Positions 8,127 to 16,389 of a stretch of DNA of 28,367 nucleotides are shown piece by piece. The translations under genes were made by a program, and so were the position numbers. Within the stretch, counting starts at the first letter, position 1, and the number at the start of each line of letters is the position of its first letter. The notes under the pieces are model-generated. The model made no database searches, was not told the DNA's origin, and saw only the letters and a program-made list of their open reading frames with translations. Origin of the DNA: Gemmatimonadota bacterium (GTDB lineage Bacteria; Gemmatimonadota; Gemmatimonadetes; Gemmatimonadales; GWC2-71-9); contig QHUQ01000079.1 in NCBI GenBank assembly GCA_003221985.1, forward strand, positions 1 through 28,367, read 5' to 3'.

Positions 8127-8984
8127 ATGCAATTGAATACGGCGAAGCGCGCATCATTTGACGAGGGATCTCTGGATCAGTATCTGCGGGAAATCAGCCA
8201 GTATCCGCTGATCACACGGGAGGAAGAAGTCACCCTCGCGCAGCGGATCAAACAACAGGATCCCGAGGCTCTGGACAAGCTGGTCCGCTCCAACCTGCGT
8301 TTCGTCGTGTCGGTCGCCAAGAAATACCAGAACCAAGGCGTCTCCCTCTCCGACCTGATCAACGAGGGCAACCTCGGCCTGATCCGCGCCGCGCACAAGT
8401 TCGACGAGACCAAGGGCATCAAGTTCATCTCCTACGCCGTGTGGTGGATCCGCCAGGCGATCCTTCAGGCGCTCGCGGAACAGTCGCGCATCGTGCGCGT
8501 GCCGCTGAACCGCGCCGGCACGCTGCATCGCATCGGCAAGCGCTCGGCGTCGCTGCTCCAGGAGCTGGGCCGCGAGCCGACCGTCGAAGAGATCGCCGAG
8601 GGGATGGACATCTCGGAGGAAGAAGTCGCCAAGACGCTGTCGATCTCGCAGGCGCATCTGTCGCTCGACGCGCCGCTCACGCCGGGCGAAGACAACAAGC
8701 TGCTGGACTACCTGCCCGATACCACCAATCCCGGTCCCGATGACGAGATTTTCGAGCACGCGCTCACCGAATCGATCGAATCGGTGCTGGCGACCCTGAA
8801 GGAGCGCGAAGCCAGAATCCTCAGGCTGTACTTCGGGCTGGAAGGCCAGGAGCCGATGACGCTCGAGGAGATCGGCTCGCAGCTCGGCATCACGCGCGAG
8901 CGGGTGCGGCAGCTGAAGGAGAAGGCGCTGGCGCGGCTCCGGCACGTCTCCAGAGCCCGAGCGCTGGAAAGCTTCCTTTCCTAA
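8127..8984 (+). CDS. rpoD: RNA polymerase sigma factor, short RpoD/SigA type
   Basis: The protein has 285 residues. Region 1.2 (SLDQYLREISQYPLIT) is followed by region 2 (NLRFVVSVAKKYQNQG, LINEGNLGLIRAAHKFD, KFISYAVWWIRQAI), region 3 (REPTVEEIAEGMDIS) and region 4 (TLEEIGSQLGITRERVRQLK). Region 1.1 and the large non-conserved insert of proteobacterial RpoD are absent. The length and opening resemble the primary sigma factor of Bacteroidota. It recruits RNA polymerase to housekeeping promoters. Promoters in this window fit TTGACA and TATAAT, as expected for its regions 2.4 and 4.2. GAGGAG at 8111-8116 is the ribosome binding site. It is either the primary sigma or a close group 2 relative. One window cannot settle which. 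Confidence 0.93.
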   Translation: MQLNTAKRASFDEGSLDQYLREISQYPLITREEEVTLAQRIKQQDPEALDKLVRSNLRFVVSVAKKYQNQGVSLSDLINEGNLGLIRAAHKFDETKGIKFISYAVWWIRQAILQALAEQSRIVRVPLNRAGTLHRIGKRSASLLQELGREPTVEEIAEGMDISEEEVAKTLSISQAHLSLDAPLTPGEDNKLLDYLPDTTNPGPDDEIFEHALTESIESVLATLKEREARILRLYFGLEGQEPMTLEEIGSQLGITRERVRQLKEKALARLRHVSRARALESFLS

Positions 8985-8987
8985 AAA

Positions 8988-9035
8988 CGGAGCACGGAGC
9001 ACGGAGCAGTTTGCTCCCTGCTCCGTGCTCCGTGC
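8988..9035. repeat. Inverted heptamer array forming a long hairpin between rpoD and yajQ
   Basis: Three copies of CGGAGCA (8988-9008) face three copies of TGCTCC[CG] (9012-9032). The arms 8992-9008 and 9019-9035 pair perfectly over 17 bases around a 10-base loop. There is no T-run after the stem, so it is not a classical intrinsic terminator, although it may still affect transcript ends. The same unit recurs at 13812-13839 and 19243-19270. Confidence 0.9.
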
Positions 9036-9056
9036 GTAGTTTATATTCCCTCGCCT

Positions 9057-9560
9057 ATGGCCTCTCAAGCATCGTTCGATATTTCGACCGGCGCGGATCT
9101 TCAGGAAGTCGACAACGCCGTCAATCAAGCCACCAAAGAAATCATCCAGCGCTACGACTTCAAAGGCTCCAAGGCCTCGCTGAGCTTTGACCGTGCCAAA
9201 GCCCTGCTGGTGCTCATTGCCGATGACGATTTCAAAATGAAAGCGCTGTTCGACGTGCTCCAGTCCAAGATGATCAAGCGCGGCGTGCCGGTGAAAAACA
9301 TGGAGCTCGGCGATGTCACCCCGGCGGCCAACGACACCGTGCGGCGCGAGATCAAGCTCACGCAGGGCATCCCGCAGGAGAAAGCCAAGGCGATCGTCAA
9401 GGCGATCAAGGACAAAAAGTTCAAGAAAGCCCAGGCGTCGATTCAGGGCGAAGAGATCCGGGTGCAGGCGCCGTCGAAGGACGAGCTGCAGGAAGTCATC
9501 GCCTTCCTGCGCGCGCAGGACTTCGGCATCGAGCTCAAGTTCGGGAACTACCGCGGATGA
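9057..9560 (+). CDS. yajQ: YajQ family nucleotide-binding protein (UPF0234)
   Basis: The 167-residue sequence is a full-length YajQ: SFDISTGADLQEVDNAVNQA at the start, RYDFKGSKASLSFD, and the end VIAFLRAQDFGIELKFGNYR. The family folds as two ferredoxin-like domains and binds RNA or nucleotides. In Xanthomonas a member binds cyclic di-GMP and a transcription factor. The role here is unproven, although a cyclic di-GMP-type HD-GYP gene lies in the same window. There is no Shine-Dalgarno sequence before ATG 9057. TATATT at 9042-9047 ends nine bases before it, so the mRNA may be nearly leaderless, but no good -35 is seen because that position falls in the hairpin. Its stop overlaps the rimO start (ATGA). 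Confidence 0.94.
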   Translation: MASQASFDISTGADLQEVDNAVNQATKEIIQRYDFKGSKASLSFDRAKALLVLIADDDFKMKALFDVLQSKMIKRGVPVKNMELGDVTPAANDTVRREIKLTQGIPQEKAKAIVKAIKDKKFKKAQASIQGEEIRVQAPSKDELQEVIAFLRAQDFGIELKFGNYRG

Positions 9561-10778
9561 AGCTCGGCGTCATCTCCCTCGGCTGCGACAAGGCCACGGT
9601 GGACTCCGAGCGGCTCGTCGGCGAGCTGGTCGGACACGGCGCCGTCGTCACTCCGGAGCTCCCGTCGGCCGACGTCATTCTGATCAACACCTGCGGCTTC
9701 ATCGACGCCGCGAAGCAGGAATCGATCGATGCGATGCTCGAAGCCGCGAAGCTGAAGGACGGGGGCGTCAAGGCGGTCGTGGCGGTCGGGTGTCTGGTGC
9801 GAGCTGGCGCAACGCGGTCTCATCGAGGATCCCGTCGCAGCGCACCCCGGCGTGCGTCAGTTCCTCGGGCGTCAGTCGCATGTGCGCTATCTCAAGATCT
9901 CCGAAGGCTGCGATCACACCTGCGCCTTCTGCGCGATCCCGCTGATGCGCGGCAAGCACCGCTCCGAGCCGCTCGCCCGCCTGATCCGCGAAGCGCAACA
10001 GCTCGAGGCGCAGGGCGCCAAGGAGATCAACCTCGTCGCCCAGGACCTTGGTCACTGGGGCCGGGATTTAGGAGTCGGGAGCCCGAAACTGCCTGATCTG
10101 CTCGAGGCATTGCTGCGGGAGACCTCCGTGCCCTGGTTCCGGCTGCTCTACGTCTACTCGGCCGGGATCACTGAACGGCTGGTGGAGTTGATGGCGCGGG
10201 AATCCCGCATCGTGCCCTACATCGACATGCCGATTCAGCATGCCAGCGATCGCATGCTCGAACGGATGCGGCGTCCCGAGCGCCTGCGGACGCTGCGGGA
10301 AAAGCTCGCCTGGCTGCGCGGCGCCATCCCCGATCTCGCCATCCGCACGACTTGTCTGGTGGGATTTCCCGGCGAAACGGAAGACGAGTTCCGGGCGCTG
10401 CTCGCATTTCTCGAAGAAGCACAGTTCGACCGCATGGGCGCGTTTGCCTATTCGCCACAGGAGGGGACGAGGGCTTTTAACTACGAAGACGACGTCGAGG
10501 ACGGCGTCAAGAAAGAGCGTCTAGAAGAAATCGTCGAGGTACAGCGTGCCATCTCGGCTGAACGGCTGGAGCGTTTTGTCGGGCGCGAGGTCGAGGTGCT
10601 CGTCGACCGGCCCCACGAGGAGATGGGCACACAGGTCGGGCGCGTGCAGTGGCAGGCGGACGACGTCGATGGCGTGACGTATCTGGAGCGGGGCGGGTGG
10701 GCGCAACCGGGCGGCTTCGTGCGCGCCCGCATCACCGCGAGCGAGGACTACGATTTCCAGGCGGCCGCGCTGACGTGA
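9557..10778 (+). pseudogene. rimO: Ribosomal protein S12 methylthiotransferase, frameshifted with a missing segment
   Basis: RimO adds a methylthio group to an Asp of ribosomal protein S12. The N-terminal UPF0004 domain has its three cluster Cys (residues 10, 46 and 79: LGCDK, NTCGF, VGCL). Just after VGCL, near 9800, the frame changes. The reading resumes in another frame with ELAQRGLIEDPVAAHPGV, the radical-SAM motif CDHTCAFC, and a C-terminal TRAM domain ([14 protein letters not shown]). Joining the frames gives about 403 residues, roughly 30-40 fewer than usual, and what is missing is the segment after VGCL. Both deletion and frameshift are therefore needed to explain it. The 3' frame is intact to TGA 10778 and overlaps hemL (GTGA). 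It is non-functional as read, unless this is an assembly error. Confidence 0.85.
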
Positions 10779-11919
10779 AGCGGACGAGCGAGCTCTTTGA
10801 CCGGGCGAAACGGGTGTTGCCCGGTGGCGTGAATTCACCCGTGCGGGCGTTCCGCGCAGTCGGCGGGACGCCTTTTTTCGTCGCGCACGCCGCCGGCGCG
10901 CGACTCAGCGACGTCGACGGCAACAGCTACGTCGATTACGTCTGCTCCTGGGGCCCGCTGATCCTCGGCCACGCCCATCCCGCCGTGCTCGACGCGGTGC
11001 GGGAGGCGGCGGAGCGCGGCTGGACCTACGGCGCGCCGTGCGCGGCGGAGGTGGAGCTGGCCGAGGAAGTCCGGCGGCGCATGCCGTTGCTCGAGATGAT
11101 GCGGTTCGTGAACAGCGGCACGGAAGCCACGATGGCGGCGGTGCGACTCGCGCGCGCCGCAACGGGCCGGGAATTGATCGTCAAGTTCGAAGGCTGCTAT
11201 CACGGCCACGCCGACGGCTTCCTGGTCAAGGCGGGCTCGGGCGTCGCGACGCTGGGACTGCCCGACAGCCCGGGCGTGCCGGCGGCACTCGCGGGCCTCA
11301 CGCTGACGGCGCCATTCAACGAGGCCGAGGCGGTCGCGGGTCTCTTCAAGCGGCACGGCGATCGGATCGCCGCCGTCATCGTCGAGCCGTACGTCGGCAA
11401 CGCAGGATTCATCGCGCCGCAGCCCGGGTTTCACATTGCGCTGCGATCGCTGTGTGACCGGCACGGCGCGCTGCTGATCTTTGATGAAGTCATGACCGGA
11501 TTCCGGGTAGCGGCCGGTGGCGCGCAGGAGCGTCTCCGCATCAGACCCGATCTGACGGCGCTGGGCAAAATCGTGGGCGGCGGATTCCCGGTCGGGGTGT
11601 ATGGCGGCCGAGCCGACTTGATGAAGCGCGTGGCGCCGGAGGGACCGGTGTACCAAGCGGGGACGCTGTCGGGGAATCCGGTGGCGATGGCGGCCGGTCT
11701 CGCGACGCTGCGGGAGACCAGCCGGCCGCGGTTCTACGACGAACTGGAGAAGATGACCGCGCGGCTCACCGAGGGACTCAAGGCCAGCGCCGAACGCCAC
11801 GCGTCTTCCTCGCGCCGTCGGCGTTCGAGGCCGGTTTTGTCTCGAGCGCGCACACCGCGGCGGACATCGATTTCACCCTGCGGGAGCTGGATGCGGCGCT
11901 GGGCGAAGCAGCTCGCTAG
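10775..11919 (+). pseudogene. hemL: Glutamate-1-semialdehyde 2,1-aminomutase, frameshifted with a missing segment
   Basis: HemL converts glutamate-1-semialdehyde to 5-aminolevulinate, the haem precursor, using pyridoxal phosphate. The GTG start (10775) begins [20 protein letters not shown]. The PLP Lys is Lys265 in [12 protein letters not shown], the same number as in the E. coli enzyme. After LKASAERH (about 11803) the frame changes, and the true C-terminus ([18 protein letters not shown] and onward) continues in another frame to TAG 11919. The joined length is about 381, against about 427 for the family. The usual segment with the SMWGFFF-like motif is gone, about 45 residues. As read, the first frame runs on through the SpoIID-like gene and mimics a fusion protein. 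It overlaps rimO and the SpoIID-like gene. Confidence 0.88.
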
Positions 11920-13153
11920 CCTCGTCCTGCTCGCCGCCGCGGGATGCGCGCGGCCGTCGCACGGACCGGCGCCCGTCAGCGGCGAACCGGAGCTGCGTAT
12001 CGGTCTCGCGGTCGGACTTCCGAACGCGTCGATCGGGGGGGGCCCTGAGAGCGGCGAGCTGTTCGTCAGCGAGGCGGCGAGCGGCGTAGCGGTGGGATCG
12101 GTACCGGCCGGCGTGCGCTGGGTCGTGCTGCCCGATTCCGCCGACGCTTCGCGCCTGCGGCTGCTGCGACCGGACAGCACGCGCACCGAGCCGCTGCGCG
12201 GCATCGCGGTCGTCAACGTCACCGAGAATCGCTTCGTGGTGGCCAACGGCCGGCGCTACCGCGGCCGGATCAACATCACGTCGAGCCGAGCCGGTCTCAC
12301 GGTCGTGAATCGCGTCAATGTCGAGAGCTACATCGCGGGCGTCGTTGGACCCGAGATCGGCCCCCGCCGGCCCGATGAGCTCGCGGCCGTGCTCGCGCAA
12401 GCCGTCGTGTCACGCAGCTTCGCGATCAAGAACCGCGGCCGCTGGGAAGCCTTCGACTTCGACGCATATGCCGACACGCGCGACCAGGTCTACCTCGGCG
12501 TCGCGGTGGAATCGGAGCAAGTCTGGGACGCCGTGCGCCGAACGGCGGGGCAGGTGCTCACGTATCAGGGGGACGTCATCGACGCCTATTTCCATTCGAC
12601 GTGTGGATTCAGCACCGCCGGAATCGAGGAGGCGTTTGCGACCGTCCGAGCCCGTCCCTACTTGCGACCTGTGTCCGATGATCGGGGTGGTGGCCACTAT
12701 TACTGTGACATTTCACCGCGATTTCGCTGGCGCGAAGAATGGGACGGCTCCAAGCTGCGCGCTATATTGTCGCGAACGCTGCCCACCGTGACGCCGTTGT
12801 CGGGCGACGGGTTGCAACGGATCACCGATGTCACGGTGAGCCGGACGACAAAATCGGGGCGGGTCGGCGAGCTGCGGATCGTGTTCGAGCGGGGCGACAT
12901 TCGCATTCCGGGGCCCGATGTCCGCTCGGTGTTGCGGCCCGACGCCGACCGGATGCTGTCGAGCGCCGCGTTTCAGTTGACGGTCACGAAAGCCGGCGGC
13001 CAGGTCACGCGGCTCGTCGCAGCGGGCGCGGGATCGGGACACGCCGTGGGCATGTGCCAGTGGGGAGCGATCGGCCGAGCCCGCGCGGGCCAGGATTATC
13101 GCTCCATCCTAACCACCTATTTCCCTGGAACGAAAATTGAACGGATCTACTAG
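11891..13153 (+). CDS. SpoIID/LytB-domain lipoprotein, probable peptidoglycan-acting
   Basis: The protein has 420 residues. A lipoprotein signal (LVLLAAAGC, lipidated Cys19) precedes a SpoIID domain. Visible motifs are [16 protein letters not shown], with Glu155 at the family's catalytic Glu position, then [21 protein letters not shown], and near the end [17 protein letters not shown]. SpoIID of sporulating Firmicutes is a lytic transglycosylase that trims peptidoglycan, and LytB enhances an amidase. Here the enzyme would sit on the periplasmic side of a membrane in an organism with no visible sporulation genes. ATG 11891 has GGGAG before it and lies inside the last 29 bases of hemL. A longer frame that fuses it to HemL is rejected as a frameshift product. 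Confidence 0.87.
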   Translation: MRRWAKQLASLVLLAAAGCARPSHGPAPVSGEPELRIGLAVGLPNASIGGGPESGELFVSEAASGVAVGSVPAGVRWVVLPDSADASRLRLLRPDSTRTEPLRGIAVVNVTENRFVVANGRRYRGRINITSSRAGLTVVNRVNVESYIAGVVGPEIGPRRPDELAAVLAQAVVSRSFAIKNRGRWEAFDFDAYADTRDQVYLGVAVESEQVWDAVRRTAGQVLTYQGDVIDAYFHSTCGFSTAGIEEAFATVRARPYLRPVSDDRGGGHYYCDISPRFRWREEWDGSKLRAILSRTLPTVTPLSGDGLQRITDVTVSRTTKSGRVGELRIVFERGDIRIPGPDVRSVLRPDADRMLSSAAFQLTVTKAGGQVTRLVAAGAGSGHAVGMCQWGAIGRARAGQDYRSILTTYFPGTKIERIY

Positions 13154-13844
13154 GGCGGTTGGGCGGTTGGGCGGTTGGGCGGTTAGAATTGCCGCCATTC
13201 TCGCGCTCCTGCTAACCGCCGAACCGCCAAACCGCTTAACCGCCCAAGGCGTTCTCAACCAGTTCTCGTACGACAACCTGCGCTTCTCCGGCATTCAGGC
13301 CGACTTAGGGGTGCTGGGCGCGTCGGAGCTCACCGGAGCCACGGTGGGCGGGCTGCGAGTGGACTATGGCCGCATCGCGCCCCGCGTTCGCCTGCTGCTG
13401 GGCCTTTCCTACTTTCATTCCCAACTCGACCAGCAGGCACGCGACCGGTTCGAGCGGCGGCTCGATAGCATCGTGAATCCATCCACGCCCGATAGCATCA
13501 ATCTCGGCCGCATCTCAGTCAGCGACATCATCGGCGACGTCGATTTCCAGTACGTCCTTCCCCAGGGGCACGGGGTCACCGCGTACCTCGGCACGGGCGT
13601 GAGCATCCATCTCCGCAACGGCGGCGGTGCCGCGATCAACGGCACGTTCGTGGAAGACGCCCTCGACGTGATCACCGCGGGGCTGAATGGCACGATGGGC
13701 TTCGAGTTCAACCTGTCGCGCGCGTGGCAATTCAGCATCGATGGGCGCGGCATGCTGTCGAGCGGCCTGAAAACCGTGAGCCTGCGGACCGGGATCATGT
13801 ACCGCTTTCGAGAGAGCAGGGAGCAGGGAGCACGGAGCAGGTGA
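13137..13844 (+). CDS. Small outer-membrane beta-barrel-like protein
   Basis: The protein has 235 residues if the TTG at 13137 is used, and a second TTG at 13160 would give a shorter leader. It begins with a signal peptide (core [12 protein letters not shown]) and then alternating strand-like segments ending in aromatic or charged residues ([51 protein letters not shown]). That pattern suits a small beta barrel. The true barrel end is probably YRF, and the last residues [10 protein letters not shown] are encoded by a heptamer repeat. Most of the signal peptide is encoded by an inverted octamer repeat. The start overlaps the SpoIID-like stop by 17 bases. No named family was recognised. Confidence 0.7.
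   Translation: MNGSTRAVGRLGGWAVRIAAILALLLTAEPPNRLTAQGVLNQFSYDNLRFSGIQADLGVLGASELTGATVGGLRVDYGRIAPRVRLLLGLSYFHSQLDQQARDRFERRLDSIVNPSTPDSINLGRISVSDIIGDVDFQYVLPQGHGVTAYLGTGVSIHLRNGGGAAINGTFVEDALDVITAGLNGTMGFEFNLSRAWQFSIDGRGMLSSGLKTVSLRTGIMYRFRESREQGARSR
13153..13244. repeat. Octamer array with inverted partner array, within a signal-peptide coding region
   Basis: Four exact copies of GGGCGGTT (13153-13184) are followed by 28 bases and four copies of the inverted unit (TAACCGCC, GAACCGCC, AAACCGCT, TAACCGCC; 13213-13244). The arms can pair into a long stem. The first array starts at the last base of the SpoIID-like stop codon. Confidence 0.93.
13812..13839. repeat. Four-copy heptamer array at the end of the barrel-like gene
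   Basis: GAGAGCA, GGGAGCA, GGGAGCA and CGGAGCA stand in tandem, directly before the GTG of the oxidoreductase. They encode the tail ESREQGARS. The last GGAG also sits where a ribosome binding site for the next gene would be. It is the same unit family as at 8988 and 19243. Confidence 0.9.
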
Positions 13845-14848
13845 ACGATCCGATCCGCGTCGGCGTGCTTGGCGCGGGCGCGATCGCGCAGGTCGCCCAT
13901 TTGCCGGTGCTGCGGCGGCTGCCCGGCGTCGAGGTCGCGGCGATCTGCGACAACGACGTCAGCAAAGCGCAGGCGCTGGCTGCGCGCTTCGAGGTCAAGG
14001 ATACGTACGACGACATCGAAGAGGTGCTGCGCTACGCCCACGTCGACGTCGTCGTGATCTGCACCCCCAATCACCTGCACGAAATTCACGTCACCGCGGC
14101 ATTGGCGGCGGGAGTGCACGTGCTGTGCGAGCGGCCGCTCGCGCTGACCCTGGCGGGGGTCGAGCGCGCCCTCGCCGCGAGCGACAAGTACGGCAAGCGC
14201 GTGATGGTGGGGATGAATCACCGCTTTCGCTCCGACGTGCAGGCGGTGCGCGGCTTCCTCGCCGGCGGCGACCTGGGCGGGCTGCAGGCGGTGCGCGGCG
14301 GCTGGTACACGTTCCAGCCCAGCCGGCAGCTGCTCGGGTGGCGGTTGCGACGCGAACAGGCCGGCGGCGGAGCCGTGCTCGATCTCGGGCTGCCGCTCGT
14401 CGACCTCGGGATGTGGCTGGCCGGCTGGCCCGCCCCCAAGCGGATCTCCGCCCATCTGACTCGACCCGCGAAGGATGCCGTCGAGGACATGGGCTCGGCG
14501 CTGATCGTGTGCGAAAACGGCGTGTCGATCACCATGGACGTGAGCTGGCGCCACCTGGGCGAGGGTGAGCGCTTCTGGTTCGACATCGTCGGCGCCAAGG
14601 GCTCCGCGATGATTCAGCCGCTGCGCATCTTCAAGGAGCAGCACGGCGCCGCGGTCGACGTCACGCCCACCGGAGCGACGGGGCGCGAGACGCAGTTCAT
14701 TCAGTCCTACCGCGCGGAGTGGATGTACTTCCTGGCGGTGATCAAGGGGGACGTGAATGCGCCGCCACCCCGCGATCAGCTCGCCCTGCAGCGCGTGATC
14801 GACGCGATCTATCGCTCGGCCGACGAAGGGCGCGACGTATTGCTGTGA
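13841..14848 (+). CDS. Gfo/Idh/MocA family NAD(P)-dependent oxidoreductase
   Basis: The protein has 335 residues. The N-terminal Rossmann fold carries GVLGAGAIAQVAHLPVLRRL, VVVICTPNHLHEIHVTAA and the loop CERPLALTL. In the family this loop is usually EKP, with the Lys near the nicotinamide and substrate. Here it is Arg, a conservative but notable change. The C-terminal half has VMVGMNHRFRSDVQAVRGFL and GGGAVLDLGLPLVDL, typical of the substrate-binding sheet. Such enzymes oxidise or reduce sugars, inositols and related compounds. The substrate cannot be read from the sequence. The GTG start overlaps the previous stop (GTGA), and the stop overlaps the lnt start in the same way. Confidence 0.9.
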   Translation: MNDPIRVGVLGAGAIAQVAHLPVLRRLPGVEVAAICDNDVSKAQALAARFEVKDTYDDIEEVLRYAHVDVVVICTPNHLHEIHVTAALAAGVHVLCERPLALTLAGVERALAASDKYGKRVMVGMNHRFRSDVQAVRGFLAGGDLGGLQAVRGGWYTFQPSRQLLGWRLRREQAGGGAVLDLGLPLVDLGMWLAGWPAPKRISAHLTRPAKDAVEDMGSALIVCENGVSITMDVSWRHLGEGERFWFDIVGAKGSAMIQPLRIFKEQHGAAVDVTPTGATGRETQFIQSYRAEWMYFLAVIKGDVNAPPPRDQLALQRVIDAIYRSADEGRDVLL

Positions 14849-16389
14849 GCCGGCGTCAGGTCGCAGTGCTCGTCGCGTTGGGCGCGATCGCGCTCACCGC
14901 CAGCTATCCCCCGTTCCCGCTGCCGTTCCTCAGCTTCTTCGCGATCACCCCTGCCGTGCTGCTCATCCGGCAGGCGGTGACCGATGCCAATCCCCGCACC
15001 GCATTTCGCTGGGGCTGGTGGTACGGCCTCGTCAGCAACGCGCTGGTGCTCTACTGGATGGTCGTCGCCCTGTGGCATTTCACGCCGCTGTCGGCGCTCG
15101 GCTATCTCGCGACGCTCGCCGTGCTCGGCCTGCTCACGGGGGTGATGTTCTGGTTCGTCGTCCGGATTCGATTGGCGGCGCCTGCGGTGCCGCTGCTGCT
15201 CGTCCTGCCCGTCGCCTGGACCGCGCTCGAGTGGCTCATCGGGCATCTCGGCGACGTTCGCTTTCCCTGGCTGGGGCTCGGCACCTCGCTCGCCGACGCG
15301 CCGGTGCTCGTTCAGTGGGCGGACATCGCGGGCGCCCGCGGCGTGACGTTGTGGCTGGCGTGGTGCAACGTGGCCATCGTCGAAGCCGCTACAGACGTGC
15401 GTCGTACGTCGTACGTCGTGCGTGGGTACGCCAGCGTGCTGGTCACGGTGCTACTCGCGCTGGCGTACGGAGCGTGGCGCGTCAGGACGCTGCCGTATCG
15501 CGAGCTGGGCATCGCGGGACTCGTCCAGCCCAACGAGAGATTCGACGAGAAGGGCGATCCGGCACACGCCGACAGCGTCGTCGGCACGTTGATCGAAGGC
15601 ACCCGGCAGCTCATGAACGAATTCCCGCGGCCACGATTGATCATCTGGCCGGAAGCGGCGATTCCCGATTTTCTGTGGCGGCGGCCGAGCTGGGTGAATC
15701 GGATTACGAATCTGGTGCGCGAAGGTCACGTCCCGATTTTCACCGGCGTCGTGTGGGCCGATCCGACGTGGCGCAGCCGGCTCGATCCGTACTACAACGC
15801 GGCCATTTTTATTGATACGACGGGGAACTGGCGCCCCTATCCCGTCTATGCAAAGCACTACCTCGTGCCCGTGACCGAGCGCGTGCCGTTCGTACCGGTC
15901 GGCGTCTTCCGCGCCGTTCCCGGCCTCCGGAATTGGTCCGGGGGGTTCTCCCCAGGTCGCGATCTGCCGCTGTACACGTCCGAGTTGGGCCGCTTCGGCG
16001 TCATCGTCTGCTATGAGTCGGCGTTCGAGGAGTTGCCGCGCAAATATCGCGCGTTGGGCGCCAACTTTTTGGTCAACATCACCAATGATGCATGGTTCGG
16101 GGAAAGCACCGCGCCGCGGCAACATGCATCGCATCTGATCCTGCGCGCGATCGAGACGCGCATGGGCGTGGCGCGCGCCGCGAATTCGGGAATCTCCGAA
16201 TTCGTGGACCCGATGGGCCGCACGTACCAGGCGACCAGGCTCGATACACGCACATTTGTCGCCGGCGTGATTCGGACCACGGACGTGATCCCGCTGTACG
16301 TACAGTTGGGGGATTGGGTGGGCACCCTGGTCGTCGCGCTCACCCTCACCGGCATCGCCTTTCTCGTCAAACGCCGCTTCCGCCCATGA
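14845..16389 (+). CDS. lnt: Apolipoprotein N-acyltransferase
   Basis: Lnt adds the third acyl chain to the N-terminal Cys of lipoproteins in the inner membrane of Gram-negative bacteria. The protein has 514 residues. About seven hydrophobic segments in the first 220 residues and one at the C-terminus flank a nitrilase-like domain. The catalytic triad is visible: Glu270 (WPEAAIPDF), Lys337 (YAKHYLVPVTE) and Cys389 (VIVCYESAFEEL), close to E267, K335 and C387 of E. coli Lnt. Several lipoproteins in this window would be its substrates. The GTG start overlaps the oxidoreductase stop, and the TGA overlaps the hyuA-like start (ATGA). A heptamer array lies in the coding region before a membrane segment without breaking the frame. 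Confidence 0.96.
   Translation: MSRRQVAVLVALGAIALTASYPPFPLPFLSFFAITPAVLLIRQAVTDANPRTAFRWGWWYGLVSNALVLYWMVVALWHFTPLSALGYLATLAVLGLLTGVMFWFVVRIRLAAPAVPLLLVLPVAWTALEWLIGHLGDVRFPWLGLGTSLADAPVLVQWADIAGARGVTLWLAWCNVAIVEAATDVRRTSYVVRGYASVLVTVLLALAYGAWRVRTLPYRELGIAGLVQPNERFDEKGDPAHADSVVGTLIEGTRQLMNEFPRPRLIIWPEAAIPDFLWRRPSWVNRITNLVREGHVPIFTGVVWADPTWRSRLDPYYNAAIFIDTTGNWRPYPVYAKHYLVPVTERVPFVPVGVFRAVPGLRNWSGGFSPGRDLPLYTSELGRFGVIVCYESAFEELPRKYRALGANFLVNITNDAWFGESTAPRQHASHLILRAIETRMGVARAANSGISEFVDPMGRTYQATRLDTRTFVAGVIRTTDVIPLYVQLGDWVGTLVVALTLTGIAFLVKRRFRP
15395..15422. repeat. Four-copy heptamer array inside lnt
   Basis: ACGTGCG, TCGTACG, TCGTACG and TCGTGCG stand in tandem. The sequence is also nearly self-complementary. 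It encodes TDVRRTSYVVR between two membrane segments, a position that tolerates change. Confidence 0.85.

Noticed and set aside
8985..9040. Intrinsic terminator after rpoD
   Set aside because: The stem is strong, but no run of T follows and the sequence belongs to the repeat class seen inside genes.
10064..10084. GGA-led seven-base rhythm in rimO (GGATTTA, GGAGTCG, GGAGCCC)
   Set aside because: The units share only three bases, too weak to count as an array.
16092..16385. N-terminal extension of the HyuA-like protein
   Set aside because: It overlaps the conserved end of lnt in another frame, and the family motif VGVDVGGTFTD starts right after ATG 16386.
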